A DNA stretch of 53,485 nucleotides from Streptococcus australis. GTDB taxonomy: Bacteria > Bacillota > Bacilli > Lactobacillales > Streptococcaceae. The number at the start of each line of letters is the position of its first letter. Within the stretch, counting starts at the first letter, position 1. Where the stretch lies: positions 1 to 53,485 of the forward strand of contig NZ_JADNGY010000013.1 of NCBI RefSeq assembly GCF_015553625.1, in the 5' to 3' direction. Shown piece after piece: positions 18,405 through 26,535 of the stretch. Made by a program: the position numbers and the translations under genes. A model generated the notes under the pieces. The model searched no databases, was not told the DNA's origin, and saw nothing but the letters and a program-made list of their open reading frames with translations.

Positions 18405-18723
18405 TGTAGATAAACTATTATTTTACATAAAACAGCCAGTTACTCTTCAAAAATGATTTATTTTGCCATTTAAGAAGATTAAAAACTTTCCGCTATGAGA
18501 AAAGTGCCTGAAACACAATAGTTTCAGGCACTCGGGAGTTTTGAGAGTAAAACAGTTTGGGAAACTGTTTTAGCCCGAGCCCAGAAATTAAAGAGCGAGG
18601 GGGCTCAAAACTAAGTCATGGAACTTCTTCGAAGTTCGCTGACGTCCGCACTCACCTAAGGAAAGTTTTTCGGAAGACTTTATCTTCAATCTGAAGGTGA
18701 GGAAACTCACCTTTTGTATAGAT
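18405..18723. repeat. Intergenic palindrome cluster
   Basis: No gene seen. Four inverted repeats lie in 320 bp: a 12-bp stem AGTGCCTGAAAC / GTTTCAGGCACT (18503-18532); an 11-bp stem TAAAACAGTTT / AAACTGTTTTA with GGG loop (18548-18572); a small GAACTT-CTTCG-AAGTTC hairpin around 18620-18640; and a second copy of the GGTGAG / CTCACC hairpin (18694-18713) just after the lipoprotein stop. The stretch between the last two (TTCGCTGACGTCCGCACTCACC) reads like a dispersed streptococcal intergenic repeat, but copy number cannot be judged here. Confidence 0.6.
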
Positions 18724-19587
18724 TTATACTTTATCTTTTGAGGTTGAACTTGTATCTGAATCCTTGCTAGTTGAGTCACTCTGTGAGGAATTGCTTCCTT
18801 TACGAGTTTCAGCTCCATCAGCAGAATATTCGTTTACAAAGATTTCCTTACGCAATTCAAGGAAGCTTTCATCGCTAAGGATGTAACGTCCTTCTTTGGT
18901 TTTAGTCAATTCCAAAGTATACTCGCGTGGTTCGATGTAACCAAAGTCTTCATTCAAACGGTCAAAGGCATAATAGAACAAGAAGTTGTTCAATAGAGAC
19001 AAGCGTTTTTCTAGTTCTGGATCTGTGTTGTCTTCTAATTTTTTAACATCTTCAATTCCGTTTTCAAACAAACTAGATTTTGCACGGTTGATCAAGTTAG
19101 CCAAGTCACGTGTTGCAATCGCACGAGATTTGAAGGTAACTGTCGCAGTATCTCCTTCGTCTTCAACCTTAGTGATTTCATAGTCATCACCAATCGTTGC
19201 TAACACTTTGAAACGAGCTTGGTCAAACAATTCCAAGATTTTTTCTGGAGTGAATGTTTCAGTTGTCAGTTCAAGCGTGAAGTCTTCTGCAGGTAGATAT
19301 TTTGATGCATTTTCATCAACAAATTTTTCAGTAATTTGTTTTTTCCACTTATCAACCGATGTTCCCATCAAAGTTGTGAAACCAGAAGAATGGTCAGTGA
19401 AGATGGCACGAAGAATGATATCTCCATCTTTCTCAATTTGTTTTTTTGTTTTTTCTTCTTTTGATTCGCTAGATTGTTCTACCTTGTCCTCTTTGGCTGG
19501 TTTTTTCTCAGTAGCTGGTTTTGACGAACAAGCTGCCAACAACAACAAGCAGGCTGGTAAGACACCATATTTTACGAGCTTTTTCAT
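18724..19587 (-). CDS. Putative lipoprotein of unknown function with Ser/Thr-rich tail
   Basis: I do not recognise the family. The 287 residues begin with a lipoprotein signal (KKLVKYG, hydrophobic core, lipobox LLAAC with Cys20). A charged Lys/Glu-rich linker runs to about residue 55; a mixed alpha/beta body follows up to about residue 260, and the C-terminus is a Ser/Thr/Asp-rich tail ending KDKV. It would be anchored on the outer face of the membrane. It stands alone with its own promoter, between cls and the polysaccharide locus. Confidence 0.85.
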   Translation of the reverse strand: MKKLVKYGVLPACLLLLAACSSKPATEKKPAKEDKVEQSSESKEEKTKKQIEKDGDIILRAIFTDHSSGFTTLMGTSVDKWKKQITEKFVDENASKYLPAEDFTLELTTETFTPEKILELFDQARFKVLATIGDDYEITKVEDEGDTATVTFKSRAIATRDLANLINRAKSSLFENGIEDVKKLEDNTDPELEKRLSLLNNFLFYYAFDRLNEDFGYIEPREYTLELTKTKEGRYILSDESFLELRKEIFVNEYSADGAETRKGSNSSQSDSTSKDSDTSSTSKDKV

Positions 19588-19618
19588 AAGTTATCCTTAT
19601 TTTTTATAGATTATGTTC

Positions 19619-19647
19619 ATTATACCAAAAATAGCCCCCTTGAACAT
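19619..19647 (-). promoter_or_regulatory. Promoter of the lipoprotein gene
   Basis: Perfect TATAAT (19619-19624, minus strand) with TG one base upstream (extended -10); the -35 region is weak (TGTTCA at 16 bp). The ATG lies 31 bp downstream. Confidence 0.6.
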
Positions 19648-19698
19648 TCTTAGACAAGCCTATGTAAGGAAATTGTAATATTTTGTCTCTCCTTCGTA

Positions 19699-19731
19699 AT
19701 AAAAAAGACCCCTTCTATTATGGAGGGGTCT
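19699..19731 (-). terminator. Terminator of cls
   Basis: AGACCCCT / AGGGGTCT stem (19706-19731), followed on the minus strand by a six-T tract. It begins 7 bp after the cls stop codon. Confidence 0.88.
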
Positions 19732-19737
19732 AAGCAC

Positions 19738-21279
19738 CTATAGCATGGGCGCAAATAACTGCATAATTTCTTTGATCAAATGCTGGTACCAGGTGATCCG
19801 GAAAGTGTCCAACTGGATCTGCTGAGATACGAAGAATATCTCTTCAAAATCCGCTCGGATCTTGGTCAATTCTGGGCTTCGATACATCCAGACAGCATTC
19901 TCATAGTGATGGACTAGACTCCGATAGTCAAAATTGATGGTCCCGACTACTGCGACTTCATCATCGGCCAATACTTGCTTGCTATGGATAAAGCCTGGAG
20001 TGTACTCATAGATTTTTACCCCTGCTTCCATCAGGTCTGGATAAGCCCCTCGTGTAACGATTTGGATCAACTTTTTATCCGGAATGGAGGGGGTCACGAT
20101 GCGTACGTCAACGCCTCGGAGTGCCGCATTTCGAATATCTTCTGTCAAATCATAATCAATGATTAAATAAGGGGTCGTAATATAGACATAGTCCGTTGCC
20201 TGATTGATGATATTCTGATACACAGCCTTACCAACCTGGGACTTATAGATCGGTTTCGGTCCACTACCAAAGGGGATATAGAAACCTTCACCATCTACCG
20301 CTTGGTTTTCCATATGGTATTTATCAAAATCTTCAATTTCTCCCTGGTTAATGTACCAGTTCATGAGAAAAAGTCGCGTCAAGGCCTTGACGGCTCGACC
20401 ATCCAAGCGCACTGCACTATCCTTCCAATGGCCGAAGCGTTCTCTCTGGTTGATATACTCATCCGCTAGGTTGACCCCACCTGTATAGCCAATCTGGCCA
20501 TCAATGACCAAGATCTTTCTGTGGTCTCGGGTGTTATAGGCCACCGTTAATCGTGGCACCACCTTGTTAAACTTGTGGGCATCAATACCTAACTTGCGCA
20601 AGCGTTTGGTATAGTTCCCCTTAAGGGTCGCCATACAGCCAATATCATCGTATAACAGCTTCACTTCGACCCCTTCTTTAACTTTCTCAAGTAGGATATC
20701 TAGGATGCTGTTCCACATCAGACCTTCCTCGATGATATAAAATTCGAGAAAGATAAATTTCTTGGCTGAGCGCAAATCCTCCAACAATTGTGGAAACATC
20801 TGGTCCCCTAGTGGAAAAAAGGTCGAAGCTGTCCCGTTGTAGAGGTCTGCATTGTGGTCCATGGATAGAATAGACTTGACCATCCCATAGACGGTCTTGC
20901 TCTCTTCCTTTAACTGGAGGCGAAGCTCGTGGCTGTTATCCTCACGGAAATTCATGGACTCCATATTTTCCAACTGAACCATTTCTTTTTTGGACAGACG
21001 ACGCTCCCCAAACATGAGGTAAAGAAGGAAGCCAAAGACTGGGATGACGGCAATCAAGAGCCAGGTCACCTTGCTCTCTGGAGGCATATTGCGGTTGACG
21101 ATCGCCAAAATGGTCGAGATGTACAAGAGGACCATGATGGTGACAGACATCCAATTGGGGAACCATTCATTTAGCCAAAAGAAGGCCGCAAAGGACAGCC
21201 AGAGTTCAAACCCCATAAAGAGGATACTGAACCCATATTTGGACATTAACAATCGAATCTTTCGAAAACTCACCCTCAT
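19738..21279 (-). CDS. cls: Cardiolipin synthase
   Basis: Phospholipase-D superfamily enzyme that makes cardiolipin from two phosphatidylglycerol molecules in the membrane. The 513 residues have two N-terminal transmembrane helices (about 17-37 and 43-60, with a third at 72-90) and two HKD motifs: H253-K255-D260 in HRKILVIDG followed by YTGG, and H432-K434-D439 in HSKQVLADD followed by VGTINFDYRS. Length is normal. It has its own promoter and terminator and is therefore probably monocistronic. Confidence 0.96.
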   Translation of the reverse strand: MRVSFRKIRLLMSKYGFSILFMGFELWLSFAAFFWLNEWFPNWMSVTIMVLLYISTILAIVNRNMPPESKVTWLLIAVIPVFGFLLYLMFGERRLSKKEMVQLENMESMNFREDNSHELRLQLKEESKTVYGMVKSILSMDHNADLYNGTASTFFPLGDQMFPQLLEDLRSAKKFIFLEFYIIEEGLMWNSILDILLEKVKEGVEVKLLYDDIGCMATLKGNYTKRLRKLGIDAHKFNKVVPRLTVAYNTRDHRKILVIDGQIGYTGGVNLADEYINQRERFGHWKDSAVRLDGRAVKALTRLFLMNWYINQGEIEDFDKYHMENQAVDGEGFYIPFGSGPKPIYKSQVGKAVYQNIINQATDYVYITTPYLIIDYDLTEDIRNAALRGVDVRIVTPSIPDKKLIQIVTRGAYPDLMEAGVKIYEYTPGFIHSKQVLADDEVAVVGTINFDYRSLVHHYENAVWMYRSPELTKIRADFEEIFFVSQQIQLDTFRITWYQHLIKEIMQLFAPML

Positions 21280-21303
21280 TCTCCTTCTTTTATAATCCCT
21301 ACT

Positions 21304-21332
21304 AGTATACCAGTTCTAAGAAGGGAGCGCAA
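21304..21332 (-). promoter_or_regulatory. Promoter of cls
   Basis: TTGCGC (21327-21332) and TATACT (21304-21309) on the minus strand, 17-bp spacing, TG one base before the -10. The 175-bp repeat element begins 20 bp upstream of the -35. Confidence 0.65.
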
Positions 21333-21351
21333 ACCCGATAAAATGAAAAAA

Positions 21352-21526
21352 GAGAGTGGGACAGAAATCGGTAATTCGTTAGAATTCGATTTCGTCGTCC
21401 CACCTCCGCACAGTTGAGTAGGGCTGTAAAAGCTGATAAAATCAGCGTAGTAGAGCCCACTCAACCACTGCGTCTTGCTCGACAATCCAAAGACAATTGA
21501 GAGGCTAGGATTTCTGTCCCACTCTC
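21352..21526. repeat. 175-bp palindromic intergenic element, copy 1
   Basis: Bounded by a perfect 18-bp terminal inverted repeat (21352-21369 and 21509-21526; GAGAGTGGGACAGAAATC). An internal inverted repeat pairs GTTGAGTAGGGCT with AGCCCACTCAAC around AGCTGAT / ATCAGC, so the whole element can fold as one long branched hairpin. It lies 12 bp after the stop of the lipoprotein gene at 21539, read in the same direction. Copies 2 (34736-34912) and 3 (from 53375) are inverted relative to it on the plus strand. Confidence 0.9.
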
Positions 21527-21538
21527 ATTTCTGCTAGT

Positions 21539-21961
21539 TTATTTCTTGGTCAGAACAATCGTATCCTGATCACCCAAGTCTTGATCCGCTTCTTTCAGGG
21601 TCAATTGTTTCCCCTCCAGTTGATAGCGGTAGCCATCATCTCCGATAAAGAGGATCTGGTTGGCAGCATCTAGCTTGACCTGTTTCAGCTCTTGCTCTCC
21701 ATCTGCCTCTACAGCCGTCCAAGTCCCTGAATCACCAGCGATGACGAGCGTCACTTGATCGCTTTCATCCATTCCCATATAGGTTCCGTTCAGACCTGCT
21801 TGGTTAACCTGCGGACTAGTCGTTGTCTGTTGAGAAGAAGTTGCCGTTGTGGTCGTCGCACTTGATGACGTGTTCGTTTGCGATGGTGTTTGCTGGTTCG
21901 AACACGCTCCAAGTAGGAGGACTGTAGCTGTTACTAATAAAGCAGTTACTTTCTTTGCCAT
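21539..21961 (-). CDS. Small putative lipoprotein
   Basis: A 140-residue lipoprotein: AKKVTALLVTATVLLLGAC signal with lipobox LLGAC, then a Ser/Thr/Gln-rich linker to about residue 55 and a small beta-rich domain (GTYMGMDESDQVTLVIAGDSG and onward). Function unknown. I start it at the ATG at 21961, preceded by AAAGGAGACC; the frame is open ten codons further but the ribosome-binding site and signal peptide fix the start. It carries its own promoter. Confidence 0.85.
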   Translation of the reverse strand: MAKKVTALLVTATVLLLGACSNQQTPSQTNTSSSATTTTATSSQQTTTSPQVNQAGLNGTYMGMDESDQVTLVIAGDSGTWTAVEADGEQELKQVKLDAANQILFIGDDGYRYQLEGKQLTLKEADQDLGDQDTIVLTKK

Positions 21962-22023
21962 GGATGGTCTCCTTTCGCGCCAACTTTTCAACGGACTTCC
22001 CCGTTCATTTGTGGCTCACCTTT

Positions 22024-22052
22024 AGTATACGATAGAGGTAGTTTTCGGTCAA
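22024..22052 (-). promoter_or_regulatory. Promoter of the small lipoprotein gene
   Basis: TTGACC (22047-22052) and TATACT (22024-22029) on the minus strand with 17-bp spacing. Among the best-matching sites in the window. Confidence 0.75.
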
Positions 22053-22082
22053 TCTTTATGACTGGCCGATGAGGGTTACTGC

Positions 22083-23330
22083 CTATAAAGGATTCTTTCC
22101 TTGCTCTAGTAGATAAGCGCGAACTTCTGAAATGAAGTAGAGTGAGCCAGTGACAAATAGCAGCTCTTGGCCATCTTGTCGGCTATAAAAATCCTGTATG
22201 TAATCTCTGAAATCAGCTACATAAGGATATCCTAAGCCATCCGCCTCTTGGACAACTTCCCCATAAGCAAAGGTCGTCACCGTTAAGTCCGCCTCCGGCA
22301 AGTCTCTTGAAAAGATCTCCAACATTCCCTGGTAATCCTTGCGTTTTAAAGCACCAAAGAGGATCTTCACGCGCTTATCTGAAAAAGTGCGGGCATATTC
22401 GACCAAGCGATGGATGGCATGGGGGTTATGAGCGCCATCTAGATAGATGCCTTGGCTAAAGTTTTCCAGACGACCCGGCCAGCTAGTCGCTTGCAAAGCC
22501 TCCCGAACACCGTTTTCATCGACCGCCAGACCTCTCTGCTCCATGAAGAGGAGAAAGGCTTCGAGAGCCACCGCAGCATTCTCTTCCTGATAAGCTCCAT
22601 TGAGCCCAATTTTTAGTGAGTCAAACCGATGCTGCGCATCTTGAAAGACGCCCTTCACCAGTTGGAAATCTTCTCCATAGCGAGCCAATGGACAGCCTAT
22701 TGCCTGGGCCTTTTCTATGCAGACTTGCTCAGCCTCTTTAGCCAGTGGACCGATAACAGCCGGCTTCCCGGCTTTAAAGATTCCAGCTTTTTGCCTAGCA
22801 ATGGCCTCTAGGCTTCCTCCCAAGGTCTCCTGATGATCCAGCCCTACTGAGGTGATCACTGCTACCTCTCCTGTGATAACATTGGTCGTATCAAGGAGGC
22901 CTCCGATCCCAACCTCGATCAAGGCCAGGTCTACTTTTTGTTCATGGAAATACAAAAAGGCCAAGAGGGTGATGATCTCAAAGTAAGAGAGTTGGTCGTG
23001 GGTCTCGAGAAGCTGAGACTCCATCGCTTGGATGCTCTGACCCAAGCGAATCAGATCTTGATCCGAAATTGGTTGCCCATTGATACAAATCCGATCATGC
23101 ATACTAACGATATGTGGAGAAGTAAAGGTCCCTACTTTCAGACCATGCTGTTGGAATAGTTGGCGCATAAACGCAATGGTTGAGCCCTTCCCGTTAGTCC
23201 CCGTCACATGGATCATCGGAACAGCTTCATGAGGATCCCCTAAGAGCTTTACAGCCTGTTGCATCCGCCCCAAGCCTGAACGAAAATTGAGTCCAATTCG
23301 GCTATTCATCCATTCTTCAATTTGATTCAT
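22083..23330 (-). CDS. folC: Folylpolyglutamate synthase / dihydrofolate synthase
   Basis: Adds glutamate to dihydropteroate and to folates, ATP-dependent and cytosolic. The 415 residues carry the P-loop GTNGKGS (residues 44-50), TSPHIVSMHDRICING, FEIITLLAF, EVGIGGLLDTTN and, in the C-terminal domain, LDGAHNPHA and FGALKRKD. Length is typical. GAAAGAAAT precedes the ATG. The gene stands between the small lipoprotein promoter and a hairpin-rich gap. Confidence 0.96.
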   Translation of the reverse strand: MNQIEEWMNSRIGLNFRSGLGRMQQAVKLLGDPHEAVPMIHVTGTNGKGSTIAFMRQLFQQHGLKVGTFTSPHIVSMHDRICINGQPISDQDLIRLGQSIQAMESQLLETHDQLSYFEIITLLAFLYFHEQKVDLALIEVGIGGLLDTTNVITGEVAVITSVGLDHQETLGGSLEAIARQKAGIFKAGKPAVIGPLAKEAEQVCIEKAQAIGCPLARYGEDFQLVKGVFQDAQHRFDSLKIGLNGAYQEENAAVALEAFLLFMEQRGLAVDENGVREALQATSWPGRLENFSQGIYLDGAHNPHAIHRLVEYARTFSDKRVKILFGALKRKDYQGMLEIFSRDLPEADLTVTTFAYGEVVQEADGLGYPYVADFRDYIQDFYSRQDGQELLFVTGSLYFISEVRAYLLEQGKNPL

Positions 23331-23559
23331 TTCTTTCTCCTAAAAGAAAAGAGCGATCAAGCCTTCTTGCTGGCTCACGCTCTGCTATTTCTTTGGTTTC
23401 TTATTTCACTTCCAATATTTTTAGAAGCTGGGCTAAAAACATCCACTGGACTTACTTGCGGTCCTTGTTTCTAGCGCAAGGGTAAAAATGTTCACTGAAC
23501 TTACCAACTCTTTCCAGTCTCTTGGAGTTGGGGTGATACAGTCTCCCAGACTGTATCAC
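23331..23559. repeat. Gap between DUF1292 gene and folC: hairpins and an imperfect direct repeat
   Basis: No gene seen. Two 22-bp near-copies lie at 23434-23455 and 23483-23504 (18 of 22 bases agree; TAAAAA..T.CACTG.ACTTAC). A 12-bp stem GTGATACAGTCT / AGACTGTATCAC with a CCC loop (23533-23559) overlaps the stop codon of the DUF1292 gene and could act as its terminator, although no T run follows. Confidence 0.55.
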
Positions 23560-23867
23560 TCCTCCATAAAGCTGTTGAAGACTTCTTCAATCATGTTCCA
23601 TTCATCATCTGAATCTTCTGGGATTGGTTGAAGGTCGCCTTCTGTTCCGTCTTCGTTTTCAGTAAATGAGTAAGCTTGGATTTCTACTTCACCGTTTTCA
23701 TCTTCTTCTGCATTTGCAGGAATCAAAAGAACATAGTTTTTACCAAATTCTTCTTTTCCATCAATGGTCAAAAGGATTTCAAACAAGGTTTCGTTTCCTT
23801 GCTCATCTACCAATGTAATCAATTCGCGTTCGTCATGGTTGTGATCATGATCATGATTGTGTGCCAT
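23556..23867 (-). CDS. DUF1292 family protein
   Basis: A 103-residue acidic protein of the DUF1292 (YrzB-like) family, found after ruvX in most Firmicutes. The N-terminus is His/Asp-rich ([13 protein letters not shown]), which could bind metal; the body has [18 protein letters not shown] and NYVLLIPA typical of the family. Function is unknown. It follows ruvX by 17 bp with AAGAGGAAAT as ribosome-binding site. Confidence 0.92.
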   Translation of the reverse strand: MAHNHDHDHNHDERELITLVDEQGNETLFEILLTIDGKEEFGKNYVLLIPANAEEDENGEVEIQAYSFTENEDGTEGDLQPIPEDSDDEWNMIEEVFNSFMEE

Positions 23868-23884
23868 CTTATTTCCTCTTTTTT

Positions 23885-24304
23885 CTAAAATTTTCGATCT
23901 AAATAATTTTGCAAAATCAACTGGGCAGCCAATTTATCAATTACTTTTTTTCGCTTATTTCGGCTAATATCCGCTTGCTCAATCAGCATCCGCTCTGCGG
24001 CAACGGTCGTCAAACGCTCATCTTGATACTCAACCGGCAAGTTGAATAACTCTTCAAGGCGCTTTCCATAAGCTTGACTCGCTTCCACTCGAGGACCGCT
24101 TGTGTTGTTCATGTTTTTCGGTAAACCAACCACAAACCGATCAACCCGGTATTCCTTCACCAGTTCAGAGAGACGGTCAAAACCAAACTCTCCTTTCTCC
24201 TCATCAATCTGAATAATCTCCAGACCTTGAGCAGTAAAACCTAATGGATCACTGATGGCTACTCCGACTGTCTTCGAGCCAACGTCTAGTCCCATAATTC
24301 TCAT
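23885..24304 (-). CDS. ruvX: Holliday junction resolvase-like RNase (RuvX/YqgF)
   Basis: A 139-residue RNase-H-fold nuclease implicated in 16S rRNA 5' processing (E. coli YqgF) and proposed Holliday-junction resolution. Motifs: [18 protein letters not shown] at the start, [28 protein letters not shown] and the C-terminal [14 protein letters not shown]. Its ATG overlaps the ireB stop by one base (TAATG), so the two are translationally coupled. Confidence 0.95.
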   Translation of the reverse strand: MRIMGLDVGSKTVGVAISDPLGFTAQGLEIIQIDEEKGEFGFDRLSELVKEYRVDRFVVGLPKNMNNTSGPRVEASQAYGKRLEELFNLPVEYQDERLTTVAAERMLIEQADISRNKRKKVIDKLAAQLILQNYLDRKF

Positions 24305-24570
24305 TAGAGATCGATCCCTTGCCCTTTCAAGTAGTAACGAACCAATTCTTCAACAATTTCATCTCGTTCGTACTTACGAATTTGGTTGCGAGCGTTGTTA
24401 TAACGAGGTACATAAGCAGGATCACCACTGAGTACATAACCAACGATTTGATTGATTGGATTGTAGCCCTTCTCATCCAAAGATAAGTAGACATCCTTTA
24501 ATGTATCACTAATTTCTTTACGGTTTGAATCGTCAAGATTAAAACGTACTGTTTCGTCTGTAAATCCCAC
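24304..24570 (-). CDS. ireB: IreB family regulatory phosphoprotein
   Basis: An 88-residue protein of the former DUF965 family; in Enterococcus it is a substrate of the Ser/Thr kinase IreK and affects cephalosporin resistance. Sequence [48 protein letters not shown] and ELVRYYL is highly conserved. I use the GTG at 24570, preceded by AGAGGGTGG, which gives the usual family length; the ATG at 24597 adds nine residues not seen in the family. First gene of an ireB-ruvX-DUF1292 operon. Confidence 0.95.
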   Translation of the reverse strand: MGFTDETVRFNLDDSNRKEISDTLKDVYLSLDEKGYNPINQIVGYVLSGDPAYVPRYNNARNQIRKYERDEIVEELVRYYLKGQGIDL

Positions 24571-24600
24571 AATACCACCCTCTTTCTTTATATTCATACT

Positions 24601-24629
24601 ATTATATCATAATTTCCATACTTTCTCAA
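24601..24629 (-). promoter_or_regulatory. Promoter of the ireB-ruvX operon
   Basis: TTGAGA (24624-24629) and TATAAT (24601-24606) on the minus strand, 17-bp spacing, with TG one base before the -10. With transcription starting near 24594 the ATG at 24597 would be outside the transcript, which supports the GTG start at 24570. Confidence 0.85.
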
Positions 24630-24711
24630 ATGAAAATTACTGATTTCATGGGCTTTCTTGGACTTTTCATCACTTGTTTCCGAAAGCAATCTTCTACAGT
24701 TTTCAATGACT

Positions 24712-25263
24712 TTATTTTACTTCTTTAAAACCATTTTTTTCCATGTTTTTGATGAAAAGCGTTGGAGAATAGGTCTTGATCATTTTGCAAATTTCTCCCA
24801 AGTCTTCGCTGTTTTTAATGTCATCGAAGTCTACTTTATCAGGGTCAATCTCAATCTCAGAGACCATTGCTTCACCTGTCCAATCTGATGTCACGGTGAT
24901 TCCATCGTAGTCTCTCAATTCATCAATGCCACCTTCTCCTTCGTAACCTTCGATCAAGGCTTCTTTGGCACCTTCTTTATCATCCTCTGCATCGATCAAC
25001 TTCTTGATTTCAGCTTTGAATTCATCCGACACATGAGTTGCTAGTTTGATGGAAACTTTCTTGTATTTCTTTCCTTGGTAGGATACGGTTACTGTGATTT
25101 CCTGTTTACCTACCACGTCAACTTCATCAACATCTCTGTCAATCTTAAAGGTCCGAGTGATGACGCTATCTTTCGATAGGGAGTTGCCCCCTTTTGATTG
25201 AGAATTCCCACAACCTACCAAGACAAGCAATCCAGCAACGACTAGTAATAGAAATTTTTTCAT
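24712..25263 (-). CDS. DUF1307 (YehR-like) lipoprotein 1
   Basis: A 183-residue lipoprotein: KKFLLLVVAGLLVLVGC signal with Cys18, then a domain beginning VITRTFKIDRDVDEV followed by VTVSYQGKKYKKVSIK, typical of the DUF1307 family. Acidic (many Asp/Glu in EDDKEGAKEALIEGYEGEGG). Function unknown; surface-anchored. It starts 9 bp after a second member of the same family, so the two probably form an operon. Confidence 0.88.
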   Translation of the reverse strand: MKKFLLLVVAGLLVLVGCGNSQSKGGNSLSKDSVITRTFKIDRDVDEVDVVGKQEITVTVSYQGKKYKKVSIKLATHVSDEFKAEIKKLIDAEDDKEGAKEALIEGYEGEGGIDELRDYDGITVTSDWTGEAMVSEIEIDPDKVDFDDIKNSEDLGEICKMIKTYSPTLFIKNMEKNGFKEVK

Positions 25264-25272
25264 GTTTTCTCC

Positions 25273-25866
25273 TTATTCTTCTTTTGCTCCATTACGGAGT
25301 AGATTATTCATATATTCCGTTGGTGACAACTTCAACAAATCTGCAATATTAGCTGATTTGAAGTACTCTAACTCAACCGCTTTTTTAGTATCCAACTGGG
25401 TGAAATCATAGGTGATGACCGTTTGGTATTCATTTTCATTTGGTACGGTCAGTTCAATGGTAAAGCCTGGAAGAGTCCGCGCCTGTTGGAGTTGTTCATC
25501 CTTGTCCATCGACTCCACCATCAATCGTTGGGCTTCTTCGAGGCCGACCTCTTGAATGGCTTTTTTCAATTCATCACTAGCAGGAGTGGTATTGGTCATG
25601 ACCAATTTTTGTAATTGTTCCCCTTGATAGGTGATGGTCTGCTCTTGGCGAATACCTTTCTCATCTGTTGGAAGAACAAAGTGTTTGGTAAAGACTTGCT
25701 GCTCTTCTGCCTTCTCTAACAAATTTCGATTTTCTTTATTGAACGATTCGATTTTAGCACTGTTGGATTTTTGAACACTGGAAGAGTCGGTTTTCCCTTG
25801 TTTCTTCTGTCCACAAGCTGTCAGCGTCAGGAGCAAGACTCCGAGACAAATAAGCTTCTTTTTCAT
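25273..25866 (-). CDS. DUF1307 (YehR-like) lipoprotein 2
   Basis: A 197-residue lipoprotein: KKKLICLGVLLLTLTAC signal with Cys18, polar linker, then FTKHFVLPTDEKGIRQEQTI, YQGEQLQKLVMTN and GFTIELTVPNENEYQTVITY. It aligns by eye with the downstream paralogue (both have a short charged segment, a YQG turn and a C-terminal LSPTEYMNNLLRNG or TYSPTLFIKNMEKNG ending), so the pair looks like an old tandem duplication. AAAGGAGAAAAC precedes the ATG. Confidence 0.88.
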   Translation of the reverse strand: MKKKLICLGVLLLTLTACGQKKQGKTDSSSVQKSNSAKIESFNKENRNLLEKAEEQQVFTKHFVLPTDEKGIRQEQTITYQGEQLQKLVMTNTTPASDELKKAIQEVGLEEAQRLMVESMDKDEQLQQARTLPGFTIELTVPNENEYQTVITYDFTQLDTKKAVELEYFKSANIADLLKLSPTEYMNNLLRNGAKEE

Positions 25867-25984
25867 GTTTTCTCCTTTGATAAGCTTCTATAAAAGGGAT
25901 TTTCCCCACAGAAGTATTGTACCATAGAATGCCCCGCAAAAACATTCTTACAAGCATTTTTTGTGGATTCTTTATCGAGACACA

Positions 25985-26016
25985 AAAGAAAAAGTCGAGA
26001 TCTTGACATCTCGACT
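25985..26016 (-). terminator. Terminator of spx
   Basis: Stem AGTCGAGAT / ATCTCGACT around a 6-nt loop (25993-26016), followed on the minus strand by TTTTTCTTTT. It lies 34 bp after the spx stop. Confidence 0.88.
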
Positions 26017-26049
26017 CTTCTCAGTAGCTCAATGTTTGGCTACTTGTTC

Positions 26050-26448
26050 TTATAGGGCTGCTCTTAAGCGAGCCTCCGCATTTTCAACATTTCGTACAGA
26101 ACGTGGTAAAAAGGCCCGAATATCATCTTCCTTATAACCAACTTGAAGTCGCTTGTTATCCACTAGGATAGGACTTTTCAAGATTCGTGGTGTTTCTAAG
26201 ATGATATCGATGACTTCATTCATGCTGAGATCTTCAATATCGACACCTAGATTCTTAGCGTATCGGTTTTTTGAAGAAACGATACTTGCAATGCCATTTT
26301 CTGTTTTGGTCAAAATATCGAGTAATTCTTCTTTTGTAATCCCTTCTTTACCAAGGTTTTGTTCTTTATAGATCAACTGATGAGCATTTAGCCAAGTTTT
26401 GGCTTTTTTACAACTCGTGCAACTTGAAACTGTGTAAATTTTAATCAT
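26050..26448 (-). CDS. spx: Spx-family transcriptional regulator
   Basis: A 132-residue ArsC-fold regulator that binds the RNA polymerase alpha C-terminal domain and redirects transcription under thiol or oxidative stress. The redox switch is C10-TS-C13 in YTVSSCTSCKKA; further conserved parts are ENGIASIVSSKNRYAKNLG and ILKSPILVDNKRLQVGYKED followed by IRAFLPR. I start at the ATG at 26448, which has AAAGGAG seven bases upstream; the frame extends 11 codons further without a ribosome-binding site. Streptococci usually have two Spx paralogues; this one follows recA, but I cannot say which paralogue it is. Confidence 0.94.
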   Translation of the reverse strand: MIKIYTVSSCTSCKKAKTWLNAHQLIYKEQNLGKEGITKEELLDILTKTENGIASIVSSKNRYAKNLGVDIEDLSMNEVIDIILETPRILKSPILVDNKRLQVGYKEDDIRAFLPRSVRNVENAEARLRAAL

Positions 26449-26489
26449 GCATGCACTCCTTTCGCCACACGATAATAACATTGTAGTAT

Positions 26490-26518
26490 ATTATACCATA
26501 AAAACCATCAGTCTTTCG
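26490..26518 (-). promoter_or_regulatory. Promoter of spx
   Basis: Perfect TATAAT (26490-26495, minus strand) with TG one base upstream, extended -10; no good -35. It lies between recA and spx, so spx can be expressed separately from recA. Confidence 0.65.
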
Positions 26519-26535
26519 ACCTATTTTAAAAAAAA

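Noticed and set aside
18588..18818. 76-codon frame across the palindrome cluster
   Set aside because: Runs through repeat sequence and out of frame into the lipoprotein gene; no initiation signals.
21276..21485. 69-codon frame in the 175-bp element
   Set aside because: A by-product of the repeat sequence; equivalent frames are not kept in the other copies.
23434..23504. CRISPR-like short repeats
   Set aside because: Only two imperfect copies with no further units and no cas genes.
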